A stretch of 64,000 nt of DNA from Actinomadura darangshiensis (GTDB taxonomy: Bacteria; Actinomycetota; Actinomycetes; Streptosporangiales; Streptosporangiaceae), in contig NZ_SMKY01000013.1 of the NCBI RefSeq assembly GCF_004349235.1, positions 1 through 64,000 of the forward strand. The letters are read 5' to 3'. Position numbers and translations under genes: made by a program. Below the pieces are notes generated by a model. That model saw only the letters and a list, made by a program, of their open reading frames with translations, searched no databases and was not told the DNA's origin. Positions 50,921 to 59,396 of the stretch are shown here, piece by piece. Each line of letters opens with the position of its first letter. Within the stretch, counting starts at the first letter, position 1.

Positions 50921-50984
50921 CAGGCTCCCGCGTCCGGGGGTCCCGGGGGCGCCCCGGGAGACGACACAGAGAGGTGAGCAGGAT

Positions 50985-52124
50985 ATGACGACCGTCGGAG
51001 TCGGGATGGTCGGGCACGCGTTCATGGGACGCGCCCACTCCCAGGCGTGGCGCAGCGTCGGGCCGTTCTTCGAGCCGCCGCTGACGCCCGTCATGGCCGC
51101 CCTGGCCGGACGTTCCGCCGACCGCGCGCGAGCCGCCGCCGAGGCGCTCGGCTGGGCGTCGGTGGAAACCGACTGGAAGGAGCTGCTCCGCCGGGACGAC
51201 GTCCAGCTCGTCGACATCTGCACGCCGGGCGACAGCCACGCCGAGATCGCGGTCGCCGCGCTCGACGCCGGCAAGCACGTGCTGTGCGAGAAGCCCCTCG
51301 CCAACTCCGTCGCGGAGGCGGAGGCGATGGCCGCCGCCGCCGAGCGCGCCCGCGAGCGCGGTGTCCGGTCGATGGTCGGGTTCAACTACCGGCGCGTCCC
51401 GGCGGTCACCCTCGCCCGGCGGCTGGTGGACGAGGGGCGCATCGGGACCGTCCGGCACATCCGGGCCCAGTACCTGCAGGACTGGCTGGCCGACCCGGAG
51501 GCCCCGTTCACCTGGCGGATGGACCGCGACAGGGCCGGGTCGGGGGCGCTCGGCGACATCGGCGCCCACATCATCGACACCGCCCAGTTCATCACCGGGC
51601 ACTCGCTCACCGGGGTGTCGGCGGTGCTGGACACGTTCGTCCCGGAACGTCCGGTGCCGGGCGGCGGCACGGCCCAGGTCACCGTGGACGACGCCGCCCT
51701 GTTCATCGGGCGCACCGGCGCCGGCGCCCTCGCCACGTTCGAGGCCACCCGGTTCGCCACCGGACGCAAGAACTCGCTGCGGATCGAGGTCAGCGGCTCG
51801 TCCGGGTCCCTGGCGTTCGACCTGGAGTCGCTGAACGAGCTCTGGTTCTACGACGGGACCGAGGACGCCGAGACCGCCGGCTTCCGCCGGATCGTCGTCA
51901 CCGAGCCCGTCCACCCGTACGCCGGGCACTGGTGGCCGCCCGGTCACATCCTGGGGTACGAGCACACGTTCACCCACCAGATCGCCGACCTGCTCACCGC
52001 CATCGCCGATGACGCCGACCCGCGCCCGTCGTTCGCCGACGGCCTGCAGGTGCAGCGCGTCCTCGCCGCGGTCGCGGCCAGCGCGGCGGCCCGATGCTGG
52101 GTCGATGTCGAAGGGAGCGAGTGA
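50985..52124 (+). CDS. Gfo/Idh/MocA-family sugar dehydrogenase
   Basis: This 379-aa oxidoreductase starts at ATG 50985. The Rossmann part has [20 protein letters not shown] and the family signature [16 protein letters not shown] with the catalytic-type Lys in EKP. The C-terminal domain includes [45 protein letters not shown] and [19 protein letters not shown]. It likely oxidises a sugar or polyol with NAD(P)+, often at C3. It lies downstream of a matched ABC transporter and upstream of a TIM-barrel isomerase, with 1 nt between stop and next ATG. The substrate is unproven. Confidence 0.92.
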   Translation: MTTVGVGMVGHAFMGRAHSQAWRSVGPFFEPPLTPVMAALAGRSADRARAAAEALGWASVETDWKELLRRDDVQLVDICTPGDSHAEIAVAALDAGKHVLCEKPLANSVAEAEAMAAAAERARERGVRSMVGFNYRRVPAVTLARRLVDEGRIGTVRHIRAQYLQDWLADPEAPFTWRMDRDRAGSGALGDIGAHIIDTAQFITGHSLTGVSAVLDTFVPERPVPGGGTAQVTVDDAALFIGRTGAGALATFEATRFATGRKNSLRIEVSGSSGSLAFDLESLNELWFYDGTEDAETAGFRRIVVTEPVHPYAGHWWPPGHILGYEHTFTHQIADLLTAIADDADPRPSFADGLQVQRVLAAVAASAAARCWVDVEGSE

Positions 52125-52125
52125 G

Positions 52126-53130
52126 ATGGCACGACCGGTCACCCTGTTCACCGGCCAGTGGGCGGACCTGCCGTTCGAGGAGGTCTGCCGGCTGGCGTCC
52201 GGCTGGGGCTACGAGGGCCTGGAGATCGCCTGCTGGGGCGACCACTTCGAGGTCGACAAGGCCGTCGCCGACGACGCCTACATCCCGCGGAAGCTGGAGA
52301 CGCTCGCCAAGCACGACCTGAAGGTGTGGGCGATCTCCAACCACCTCGTCGGGCAGGCCGTCTGCGACATCCCGGACGAGCGCCACCAGGCGATCCTGCC
52401 CGAGCGGATCTGGGGCGACGGCGAGGCCGAGGGCGTCCGGCGGCGCGCCGCCGAAGAGATCAAGGACACCGCCCGCGCCGCGGCCAGGCTCGGCGTCGAC
52501 ACCGTCGTCGGCTTCACCGGCTCCTCGATCTGGCACACGGTCGCGATGTTCCCGCCGACCCCCGACGCGATGGTCGAGCGCGGCTACGCCGACTTCGCCG
52601 AGCGCTGGAACCCGATCCTGGACGTGTTCGACGAGGTCGGCGTCCGGTTCGCGCACGAGGTGCACCCGAGCGAGATCGCCTACGACTACTGGACGACCGT
52701 CCGGACGCTGGAGGCGATCGGGCACCGTCCCGCGTTCGGGCTGAACTTCGACCCGTCCCACTTCGTGTGGCAGGAGCTCGACCCGGTCGGCTTCCTGTTC
52801 GACTTCCGCGACCGGATCTACCACGTCGACTGCAAGGACACCAAGGTCCGCACGGGCGACGGCCGCCGCGGGCGCCTCTCGTCCCACCTGCCGTGGGCCG
52901 ACCTGCGGCGCGGCTGGGACTTCATCTCCACCGGCCGCGGCGACGTCCCGTGGGAGGACGTGTTCCGCGCGCTGAACTCGATCGGCTACGGCGGCCCGAT
53001 CTCGGTCGAGTGGGAGGACGCCGGGATGGACCGCCTCCAGGGCGCCCCCGAGGCGCTGGAGTTCGTCCGGGAGCTCAACAGGATGGAGCCGCCGACGGCC
53101 TCGTTCGACGCGGCGTTCTCGTCCGACTGA
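52126..53130 (+). CDS. Sugar phosphate isomerase/epimerase (AP endonuclease 2-like TIM barrel)
   Basis: This 334-aa TIM-barrel protein starts at ATG 52126, immediately after the dehydrogenase. It shows [67 protein letters not shown], metal-type [15 protein letters not shown] and [16 protein letters not shown], and [20 protein letters not shown]. The Glu, Asp/His and Glu set fits a divalent-metal isomerase/epimerase. It probably processes the product of the dehydrogenase. A clean terminator follows. Confidence 0.92.
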   Translation: MARPVTLFTGQWADLPFEEVCRLASGWGYEGLEIACWGDHFEVDKAVADDAYIPRKLETLAKHDLKVWAISNHLVGQAVCDIPDERHQAILPERIWGDGEAEGVRRRAAEEIKDTARAAARLGVDTVVGFTGSSIWHTVAMFPPTPDAMVERGYADFAERWNPILDVFDEVGVRFAHEVHPSEIAYDYWTTVRTLEAIGHRPAFGLNFDPSHFVWQELDPVGFLFDFRDRIYHVDCKDTKVRTGDGRRGRLSSHLPWADLRRGWDFISTGRGDVPWEDVFRALNSIGYGGPISVEWEDAGMDRLQGAPEALEFVRELNRMEPPTASFDAAFSSD

Positions 53131-53134
53131 TCTT

Positions 53135-53180
53135 GCGGTGTGCCGCCCCCGTGAGGCCACGCACGCGGGCGGCGCACCGC
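53135..53180. terminator. Bidirectional terminator ending the sugar operon
   Basis: GCGGTGTGCCGCCC (53135-53148) pairs with GGGCGGCGCACCGC (53167-53180) with one mismatch and an 18-nt loop, between the isomerase gene (+) and the LLM gene (-). Confidence 0.82.
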
Positions 53181-53184
53181 TCCC

Positions 53185-54036
53185 TCAACCGGCCGGCCGG
53201 GCGCCCAGCCCGGCCGGCGCGTGGTCGGCCACGAACCGTTCCAGCTCGGACGCCGGGACGTCCATGGGCGGCACGACGATGAGCCTGTCGACGCCCAGCT
53301 CGGCGTAGGCCCGCACGAACTCCGCGTCCGGGAGCTTGGGCGGGCTGATCGAGATGTGCAGCGGTTCGCGGCCGGCCTCGCGGGTGAGCGCGCGCAGCCG
53401 GGGGATCGTCTCGGCGGCGGCGCGTCGTCCGAGCATCCAGCCGTACCAGCCGTCCGCGTGCCGGGCGGCCCGGCGGAGCGCCGCCGGGCTGTGCCCGCCG
53501 GTCACGACGGGGATCGGCCGCTGGACCGGGCGGGGATGGGCGTCCACTCCCTCGAAGCCGACGTGGCGGCCCTGGAAGGCGGGCTTGTCGTCGTACCAGA
53601 GCGACCGCATGGCCGCGAGGTACTCGTCGACGCGGTCCCCGCGGCTTTCCGGCGGGACGCCGAGCGTGCGGAGTTCCTTGTCCAGATACCCGGCGGCCGC
53701 GCCGAAGATGAGCCGTCCCTCGCTGAGGACGTCGATACTGGCGAGCTGCTTGGCGAGGATGAGCGGGTTCCGCTGGGGGAGGACGACGACTCCGGTGCCG
53801 AGCGCGATGCGTTCGGTGTGGGCGGCGAGGTGGGCGAGGGCCGTCAGCGGGTCGAGGAACGGCGCGTCCGGTTCGGCCGGGGACGAGTCGGCGCGGGGGC
53901 TCGGCAGGACGACATGGTCGCCGACCCACACCGAGTCGTACCCGAGGTCCTCGGCCAGCTTGGCGATCCGGGCGGCGGTGCGCGGCTCGGCGGCCGCGTA
54001 CATGTTGAGGGCGAAGAGTCCGAGAGTTGGCGGCAT
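53185..54036 (-). CDS. LLM-class F420-dependent-type oxidoreductase
   Basis: This 283-aa protein starts at ATG 54036. The luciferase-like TIM barrel shows LGLFALNMYAAAEPRTAARI AKLAEDLGYDSVWVGDHVVL P, TERIALGTGVVVLPQRNPLI LAKQLASIDVLSEGRLIFGA AAGYLDKE, FEGVDAHPRPVQRPIPVVTG GHSPAAL and a closing DRLIVVPPMD. Actinobacterial members of this size mostly use F420 rather than FMN. The substrate is unknown. It is divergent from a MarR gene, which may regulate it through the 65-nt shared promoter. Confidence 0.88.
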   Translation of the reverse strand: MPPTLGLFALNMYAAAEPRTAARIAKLAEDLGYDSVWVGDHVVLPSPRADSSPAEPDAPFLDPLTALAHLAAHTERIALGTGVVVLPQRNPLILAKQLASIDVLSEGRLIFGAAAGYLDKELRTLGVPPESRGDRVDEYLAAMRSLWYDDKPAFQGRHVGFEGVDAHPRPVQRPIPVVTGGHSPAALRRAARHADGWYGWMLGRRAAAETIPRLRALTREAGREPLHISISPPKLPDAEFVRAYAELGVDRLIVVPPMDVPASELERFVADHAPAGLGARPAG

Positions 54037-54101
54037 CCGTTAATAGTCGAACTTTTCTATGATCGAGTCAACCGATGGTCGAACTGCTATAGCATGCCGC
54101 C
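54037..54101. promoter_or_regulatory. Divergent promoter of LLM oxidoreductase and MarR
   Basis: This 65-nt AT-rich gap contains TAGTCGAAC near 54044-54052 and GGTCGAACT near 54076-54084 as direct copies, and TATAG close to the MarR ATG. The repeated TCGAAC element is a candidate MarR operator serving both genes (inferred). Confidence 0.5.
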
Positions 54102-54581
54102 ATGGGTTCCATGCGGGACGGGCTGCCGGAGGGGCTCGCGTCCGTGGCCGGCTTCCAGCTGTCCAAGTGCGGATGGTGGCTGGAGCAGCGGCTCGAAGAG
54201 GAACTGAAACCGCTCGGCATCCGGGTGCGGCACTTCCTGGTGCTGGCGATGCTCAGCACGTCCGAGACGCTGTCGCAGCAGGAGATGGCGGGCTACCTGC
54301 TGCTCGACCCGACGCTGATGGTCGGCCTCGTCGACGACCTGGAGGCGCGCGGGTTGTGCGAGCGCACCCGCGACCCGCGCGACCGGCGGCGCTACTCGGT
54401 TCGCATCACCGAGGACGGCCGGGTCATGCACCGCCGGGCCCGCGCCCTCGCCGACGATGTGGGCGCGGACGTGTTCGGGCCGCTGTCGGACGATGAACTC
54501 CGCACGCTCGTCACGGCGATGGGCCGCGTCATGGAGCCGTTCTGGGCCGAGCAGATGGTGCGGCCGCGCCGCAGACGCTAG
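54102..54581 (+). CDS. MarR-family transcriptional regulator
   Basis: This 159-aa regulator starts at ATG 54102. The winged helix has LGIRVRHFLVLAMLSTSETL SQQEMAGYLLLDPTLMVGLV DDLEARGLCERTRDPRDRRR YSVRITEDGR, with the DxRxxR wing typical of MarR. Flanking helices would form the dimer and ligand pocket. It is divergent from the LLM oxidoreductase and overlaps the convergent DUF952/DUF985 gene by 4 nt at its stop. It is likely a repressor released by a small aromatic or lipophilic ligand, not identified. Confidence 0.92.
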   Translation: MGSMRDGLPEGLASVAGFQLSKCGWWLEQRLEEELKPLGIRVRHFLVLAMLSTSETLSQQEMAGYLLLDPTLMVGLVDDLEARGLCERTRDPRDRRRYSVRITEDGRVMHRRARALADDVGADVFGPLSDDELRTLVTAMGRVMEPFWAEQMVRPRRRR

Positions 54582-55264
54582 GGCAGGGCCCGGAAGTCGG
54601 CGAAGTCGAACCCGGGGGAGACGATGCAGCTCACCAGGACCTCCTCGTCCCCGGCCGGGCGTGCGGCCTGCCAGACATTCGCCGGGACGACCGCCTGCGG
54701 CACCTGCCCATCCGCCACCCCACCGCCCAGCGTGATCGGCTCCGGCGTATCGGACGGCCGCTCCCCGTCCCCGCCGAGGAACAGCGTTAGCGGCCCGCCC
54801 CGATGCCACAACCACACCTCCGCCGACCGGACGACATGCCACATCGACTCCTCGCCCGGCGGCAGCAGGAAGTAGATGCCGGTCGCACTCGCCCGCTCCC
54901 CGGGATAACCGTCCGGCGTGAACGTGATGTCCGACCGCCACGTCTCCCGGAACCAGCCGCCCTCCGGATGCGGCAGCAGATCGAGGGCCTCGGCCGTCGC
55001 GGGCCGCTCCAACACCGCGACATGGCGCCCGTCCGGCCCACGCCGCACATACCGGATGCCGGACGCCGTGGTCCGGTCGATCACCCCACGCGCCGACGCG
55101 GGATCCAGCGTCACGGCGACGACCTGCCCGTGCTTGAAGACGTCGTCGGCCACGGCCAGCAGCCCCGGCTCGTCCTCCGGAGCCCAAACGGCCCCCGCCT
55201 CGGACAGAACGAACCGCGGACCGGCCTGGGCCTCCCAGGCGTCAAGCGTCGTCAGCAGCAGCAC
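54578..55264 (-). CDS. DUF952-like plus DUF985 cupin fusion protein
   Basis: The 228-aa product starts at ATG 55264 and has two parts. Residues about 1-90 (LLLTTLDAWEAQAGPRFVLS, LLAVADDVFKHGQVVAVTLD PASARG, IRYVRRGPDGRHVAVL) resemble DUF952, a small domain seen near glutathione-S-transferase-like proteins. Residues about 95-228 are a DUF985 cupin: LLPHPEGGWFRETWRSDITF, ATGIYFLLPPGEESMWHVVR SAEVWLWHRGGPLTLF and VVPANVWQAARP with VSCIVSPGFDFADF. DUF985 proteins are usually alone, so the fusion is notable. Substrate unknown; possibly sugar-related through the cupin. Confidence 0.78.
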   Translation of the reverse strand: MLLLTTLDAWEAQAGPRFVLSEAGAVWAPEDEPGLLAVADDVFKHGQVVAVTLDPASARGVIDRTTASGIRYVRRGPDGRHVAVLERPATAEALDLLPHPEGGWFRETWRSDITFTPDGYPGERASATGIYFLLPPGEESMWHVVRSAEVWLWHRGGPLTLFLGGDGERPSDTPEPITLGGGVADGQVPQAVVPANVWQAARPAGDEEVLVSCIVSPGFDFADFRALP

Positions 55265-55273
55265 GCATCGAGC

Positions 55274-56203
55274 CTAGACGGTCAGGACGATCTTCCCCGT
55301 GACCCGCCCGGTGTCGCCCCGCTCGTGTGCCTTGGCCGCGTCGGCCAGCGGGAACACCGAGTCGATCTCCGCCCGCAGCGTCCCCGCCCCGGCGAGCGCG
55401 GCGATCTGCGTCAGCGCATGGTGATCGGGCTCGACGAGCAGAGCCTCCGTCCGTATCCCGGTGGTGTCGATCTCGCCGAGCCTGCTGAGCACCACCGACA
55501 CGAGCACACCGCCGGGCCGCAGGACGCTGACGGAACGCGGCCCGTAGTCGCCCCCGATGGTGTCGAGCACCACGTCGACGTCCTTGACGACTTCGGCGAA
55601 GTCGACGCTGCGGTAGTCGACCGGCTCGTCCACGCCGATCCCGCGCAGGAAGTCGTGCTTGCCCGCACTCGCCGTCCCGATCACGTACGCGCCGCGCGCC
55701 TTGGCGATCTGCACGGCCAGATGCCCGACCCCACCCGCCGCCGCGTGAATGAGCACCCGCTGCCCTTCGCGCACGTCCGCCGTGTCGACCAGCGCCTGCC
55801 ACGCGGTCAACGCAGCCAGCGGCAAGGCACCGGCCTGCACGTGGTCGATGCTGGACGGCTTGGCCGCGAACGTCCGCGACGGCGCCACCACGTACTCGGC
55901 ATGCGACCCGACCCCGAACGGATACCGCAGCATCCCGAAAACCTCGTCGCCCGGCTTGTGGATCGTCACGCCGATCCCGACCTTCTCCACCACACCGGAG
56001 ACGTCCCAGCCAAGGATGAACGGCGGATTCTTGAGGAACCCGCCACCCGCCCGGTGCTTCCAGTCGGTCGGATTCACCCCGGCCGCCCGCACCCGCACCA
56101 GCACCTCCGTGGGCCCCGGCTCCGGCCGCTCAACTTCCACGACCTTGAGCACCTCGGTCCCACCGAGAACGTCCTGCCGAACCGCCCGCATGAGTTCCGC
56201 CAT
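55274..56203 (-). CDS. Zinc-less MDR/quinone oxidoreductase-like NADPH reductase
   Basis: I choose ATG 56203 with GGAGAGGAAGG upstream, since the frame runs further without homology. The 309-aa MDR protein shows the GroES-like part VLVRVRAAGVNPTDWKHRAG G and ILGWDVSGVVEKVGIGVTIH KPGDEVFG, and the cofactor part RVLIHAAAGGVGHLAVQIAK ARGAYVIGTAS typical of NADPH-binding quinone reductases. It ends VTGKIVLTV. Likely reduces quinones or enones. It lies 9 nt downstream of the DUF952/DUF985 gene start region but is separately transcribed on the same strand, so an operon is possible. Confidence 0.88.
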   Translation of the reverse strand: MAELMRAVRQDVLGGTEVLKVVEVERPEPGPTEVLVRVRAAGVNPTDWKHRAGGGFLKNPPFILGWDVSGVVEKVGIGVTIHKPGDEVFGMLRYPFGVGSHAEYVVAPSRTFAAKPSSIDHVQAGALPLAALTAWQALVDTADVREGQRVLIHAAAGGVGHLAVQIAKARGAYVIGTASAGKHDFLRGIGVDEPVDYRSVDFAEVVKDVDVVLDTIGGDYGPRSVSVLRPGGVLVSVVLSRLGEIDTTGIRTEALLVEPDHHALTQIAALAGAGTLRAEIDSVFPLADAAKAHERGDTGRVTGKIVLTV

Positions 56204-56255
56204 GGCCTTCCTCTCCCCGGCTCCGCCCCGCCGCTCCCGTCCGGCGGCGAGATCG

Positions 56256-56588
56256 TCAACAGAACCAAGCCCGAGCCAGCCCATTCCATTTCCGAAGCCG
56301 CCCCCGAATCGGTCGACGTCCCCGCGTCCGACCCGGGTGGTGCGGCTCGGGCAGCACGCCGATGGCCTCCACCGCACCTGGAAGGTCATGGCACGGCCGC
56401 AGTGGATCACCGGTCGACGTGACGAACCACGGCACGCCGCCGACCCCGGCCTTGACCCGGATGCTCATCTCGCGCCGCATCGGATCGGCCGGAAGTACCC
56501 GCAGCTGTCCCGGGCCCTCCAGGTGCGCCGACCAGCCGGCGGCGGCGAGCGCGGACGCGAGGGCGGCGAGGTACCGCGCGGCGTTCAT
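56256..56588 (-). CDS. Protein of unknown function in a three-gene overlap unit (third)
   Basis: The start is ATG 56588 with GGGAGG upstream and a 4-nt overlap with the preceding gene. The 110-aa product begins MNAARYLAALASALAAAGWS AHLEGPGQLRVLPADPMRRE MSIRVKAGVGGVPWFVTSTG DPLRPCHDLPGAVEAIGV, then an Arg-rich C-terminus that could be read-through of a damaged end. I recognise no family. The pattern (short alpha/beta with a Trp-Phe strand) resembles small actinomycete proteins found next to XRE/DUF397 genes. Function unknown. Confidence 0.65.
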   Translation of the reverse strand: MNAARYLAALASALAAAGWSAHLEGPGQLRVLPADPMRREMSIRVKAGVGGVPWFVTSTGDPLRPCHDLPGAVEAIGVLPEPHHPGRTRGRRPIRGRLRKWNGLARAWFC

Positions 56589-56857
56589 GCCTCCCGCCAG
56601 ACGACCGCGCCGGTCCCCTCGTCCCGCCACGCCTCGGCGACGGTTCTGATGGGGACGTAGCGGACGCGCCCGAGCGGATCGAGCGCGACCCGCCGGACCG
56701 TTCCCCATCCGTCCGGTCCGCCGTCGCGGAGCACTTGATGGACGTGACGCATCGCGGCGTCGCGATCGTCCGTCACCCCGGCCCACCCGGCGTCCCGGCC
56801 TCGGACGTCCCAGACAAAGATCTTGCGCTGCGCCCGCGTGTACATCGGCTCGGTCAC
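56585..56857 (-). CDS. Protein of unknown function in a three-gene overlap unit (second)
   Basis: This 90-aa protein starts at ATG 56857 and overlaps both neighbours by 4 nt. The sequence MTEPMYTRAQRKIFVWDVRG RDAGWAGVTDDRDAAMRHVH QVLRDGGPDGWGTVRRVALD PLGRVRYVPIRTVAEAWRD suggests a small alpha/beta fold. No named family is recognised. Tight coupling implies the three products work together or at least are made together. Confidence 0.7.
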   Translation of the reverse strand: MTEPMYTRAQRKIFVWDVRGRDAGWAGVTDDRDAAMRHVHQVLRDGGPDGWGTVRRVALDPLGRVRYVPIRTVAEAWRDEGTGAVVWREA

Positions 56858-57258
56858 CGCGCCGCCTGCGACATGCTCACACTGATCTGCGACGCCGCCG
56901 CGTCCAGTTCATTCGCGGGACGGATCGGCACGCCGGCCCGCACGTCGTAGAACCACCATTGCCCTTCGCGATAGCGGCACCCGACCGTGGCCGCCCGCCC
57001 AGGGATTTTGTGCGGGATGACGTTGAGGACGGGGTACCCGTCTACGGAGGTGAAAGCCGTCAGCACCCCCGCCATCCCGACGAACCTTTCGTTGAGCCGG
57101 ACCAGGAAGGTGATCCGCTCCCGCTGCGGCACCAGCGCACCAGCATGCCGCGCAACCTCCGGCTCCGGGGGAGGCGGTGGAAGAACGCGCCCTCCATACC
57201 GCCGCTCATGCACACCCATCGGGTCACACCCCGCAGACCCGGGTGCGGACGAATCCAT
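56854..57258 (-). CDS. Protein of unknown function in a three-gene overlap unit (first)
   Basis: The 134-aa frame starts at ATG 57258, with ATG 57219 as an alternative. After a Pro-rich stretch (VLPPPPPEPEVARHAGALV) come QRERITFLVRLNERFVGMAG VLTAFTSVDGYPVLNVIPHK IPG and CRYREGQWWFYDVRAGVPIR PANELDAAASQISVSM. The family is unnamed to me but looks like proteins found near XRE/DUF397 pairs in Thermomonosporaceae. It is divergent from the XRE gene at 57409, so the two could share a control region. Function unknown. Confidence 0.7.
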   Translation of the reverse strand: MDSSAPGSAGCDPMGVHERRYGGRVLPPPPPEPEVARHAGALVPQRERITFLVRLNERFVGMAGVLTAFTSVDGYPVLNVIPHKIPGRAATVGCRYREGQWWFYDVRAGVPIRPANELDAAASQISVSMSQAAR

Positions 57259-57408
57259 TGGCCATTTTCATGATCGACCTCATTGTCGTGGGGAAATTGC
57301 CGTCTGGCCCCACAATCCTTGGCCCAGCCGATTACGCTCGGCTATACGTTCATCTCCACAAGCGATCCATCGGCCGCACAGAGTCCTGTGCAGATCGGGA
57401 GGATTCTC

Positions 57409-58212
57409 ATGCAGCCCCCGCCCCCCTCAGAATCGGCCCGAGCATTCTTCGCCTTTCACCTCAAGCGGCACCGCGAGGGAAAAGGCTGGTCACAGCCCAC
57501 CCTTGGGGCGAAAATTCACATCTCGGGCAGCCTGGTCAGCGGCATTGAGCTCTGCAACCGCCGCCCGACGCTCAAGCTCTGCCAGACACTGGACGAGGTA
57601 TTCGACCTGGACCAGTTCTTCGAGGCCCTCTACCCCCGCGTCATCGAGGAGACCGGCCTTCCCGCAGGCTTCCCCGAGTTCATCGAAGTCGAGGCCGGGT
57701 CGGGTGTGATCAAGCTGTACGAGAACTTCGTGATCACCGGCATTCTGCAGACCGAGGACTACGCGCGTGCTGTCCTGCGGGCAGGCCAGCACCCGGAGAA
57801 GCTGGAGCGTCTCGTGGCCGCGCGATTGGAGCGACAAGAAATCTTGCGGCGAGAGAACCCGCCTGTGCTCGTCGCACTACTCGACGAATCGGTCCTCCGT
57901 CGGTCGTTCGGTGGTCCAGGGGTCATGCGGGCTCAACTCGAAAACCTGCTGGACCTGGCGGAACTACCCCACGTTCACATTCACGTTGTTCCGGGAGACG
58001 CCGAATTGTGCCCGGAAGGGGCGTTCATGATCCTTTCCTCAACGGGAGAGCCGGATACGGCCTACGCTGAGTCGGCGGGTGGCCGCGGGCGCCTGATCGA
58101 CGATGACGGATATGTCGCCGAACTTGGCATACTGTTGGAGCTGATCAGATCCAAGGCGCTGAACGCCGAGGACTCGCAGACCGCAATCCGCAAGGCGTTG
58201 GAGGAACTGTGA
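57409..58212 (+). CDS. XRE-family regulator with DUF5753 domain (second copy type)
   Basis: ATG 57409 is chosen because GGGAGG precedes it; the longer frame has no homology. The 267-aa protein has an XRE helix-turn-helix FHLKRHREGKGWSQPTLGAK IHISGSLVSGIELCNRRPTL, then DUF5753: YENFVITGILQTEDYARAVL RAGQHPEKLERLVAARLERQ EILRRENPPVLVALLDESVL RR, GPGVMRAQLENLLDLAELPH VHIHVVPGDAELCPEGAFMI L. It overlaps the DUF397 gene by 4 nt. It belongs to a different branch from the 14489-15340 copy. Targets unknown. Confidence 0.92.
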   Translation: MQPPPPSESARAFFAFHLKRHREGKGWSQPTLGAKIHISGSLVSGIELCNRRPTLKLCQTLDEVFDLDQFFEALYPRVIEETGLPAGFPEFIEVEAGSGVIKLYENFVITGILQTEDYARAVLRAGQHPEKLERLVAARLERQEILRRENPPVLVALLDESVLRRSFGGPGVMRAQLENLLDLAELPHVHIHVVPGDAELCPEGAFMILSSTGEPDTAYAESAGGRGRLIDDDGYVAELGILLELIRSKALNAEDSQTAIRKALEEL

Positions 58213-58415
58213 AGACGACCGACCTCTTGTCTGCTCACTGGCGCAAGAGCAGCCACAGCGGGGGAGCAAGCGGCCAGTGTGTGGAGGTTGCGGAGACGGC
58301 CGCCCTCATCGGCGTTCGTGACAGCAAGGACCCCCAGGCGGGCCACCTCACCATGGACCGGGCCGCCTTCGCCGATTTGCTCGTCCAGGTCAAGGGCGGC
58401 GCTCTGGATCTCTGA
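58209..58415 (+). CDS. DUF397 protein
   Basis: This 68-aa DUF397 protein starts at GTG 58209, overlapping the XRE stop. It has the canonical order WRKSSHSGGASGQCVEVAET, IGVRDSKDPQAGHLTMDRAA FADLLVQVKGGALDL. It is the partner of the upstream XRE regulator. The convergent EamA gene overlaps its last 26 nt. Confidence 0.93.
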   Translation: MKTTDLLSAHWRKSSHSGGASGQCVEVAETAALIGVRDSKDPQAGHLTMDRAAFADLLVQVKGGALDL

Positions 58416-59325
58416 TCGGGGCAGGTCGCGCACCCTGGCTTGGGACAGACCGTGGTGCTGGTGGGGAGGGTTGGCGACGGACGAGGGTGACGCCGCCGAT
58501 GGCGAGCAGGCCGCCGATGACCGCCAGGACCGTGGGCGGGTCGCGTAGCCAGGCCCAGGACAGGAGCATGGCGACGCCGGGCACGAGGTAGAGCGCGACC
58601 GTGCTGCGGGTGATGGTGGTGCGGGCCAGGGCGTCCGACCAGGCCAGGTAGCCCAGCCCAGAAGGCACGACGCCGAGGAAGACCGCCGCCAGCGTGCTGC
58701 TGCGGGACGCGGTGGCGGCATCGGACAGCAGCGCGGGCAAGGCGGGCAGCCCGAGCAGGCAGCCCGCCCACACAGACCACGTCGTCGCGGCGAGTGCGCC
58801 GAGTTGCTCGGCCACCGGTTTGACGGCCACGTGGTAAAGCCCCTGGCAGGCGGCTGCCGCGACCACGATCAGCGCGGCCGCTCCGCCTCCCAGGCCCAGC
58901 GACGCACCTGCCACGACGGCCCCTGCGAAGGCCAGCAGGAACCCTCGCCAGTGCGGGCCGAGGCGCTCCCGCAGCAGGACCGCCGCCGCCACGACGCTGA
59001 AGATCGGCGCGGTGGCGATCAGCACGCTGGCCGTGCCGGGCGGCACGGACACCTCGCCGATCATGAGGAACAGCTGGTACAGCGTCTGGCCGACCAGTCC
59101 GCAGACGACCAGGCGCGGCCAGTGCCGACGGTGTGGCAGGCCGGGCCGGAACACCGCGGCCACCAGCCCCAGGGTGGCGGAGGCCGCCGCGAGCCGCAGC
59201 AGCCCCAGCGCCCAGGGCGTGTAGCCGTCCAGCCCGACCCGGATCGCGGGGAAGGCGGCGGCCCAGGTCAGCACGGTCGCCGCCAACCCGGCGTCACCGC
59301 GCGAATCACGCTGCGGAGAGATCAT
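58390..59325 (-). CDS. EamA/DMT-family transporter
   Basis: I use ATG 59325 (MISPQRDSRGDAGLAATVLT), since the longer frame lacks homology. The 311-aa protein has about ten hydrophobic segments in two EamA halves, with WAAAFPAIRVGLDGYTPWAL GLLRLAAA in the first and VFLGVVPSGLGYLAWSDALA RTTITRSTVALYLVPGVAML in the second, plus a basic C-terminal tail. It probably exports a metabolite or amino acid. It is divergent from a LysR gene that likely controls it. Its stop overlaps the convergent DUF397 gene. Confidence 0.9.
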   Translation of the reverse strand: MISPQRDSRGDAGLAATVLTWAAAFPAIRVGLDGYTPWALGLLRLAAASATLGLVAAVFRPGLPHRRHWPRLVVCGLVGQTLYQLFLMIGEVSVPPGTASVLIATAPIFSVVAAAVLLRERLGPHWRGFLLAFAGAVVAGASLGLGGGAAALIVVAAAACQGLYHVAVKPVAEQLGALAATTWSVWAGCLLGLPALPALLSDAATASRSSTLAAVFLGVVPSGLGYLAWSDALARTTITRSTVALYLVPGVAMLLSWAWLRDPPTVLAVIGGLLAIGGVTLVRRQPSPPAPRSVPSQGARPAPIRDPERRP

Positions 59326-59396
59326 TCTCCCAGCGTGACCGGCCGCCGGGCTGGCTCCCACTACACCTTCTCCGCTGCTGCTATTAGTGTGGCTAT

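Noticed and set aside
54102-54118. GTCGAAC motifs as an SOS/LexA box
   Set aside because: The actinobacterial LexA box is TCGAAC-N4-GTTCGA. Here the copies are direct, not inverted at the right spacing, so a MarR site is likelier.
57283-57408. Longer start for the second XRE gene
   Set aside because: The extra 42 residues have no homology, and ATG 57409 has a clear GGGAGG ribosome site.
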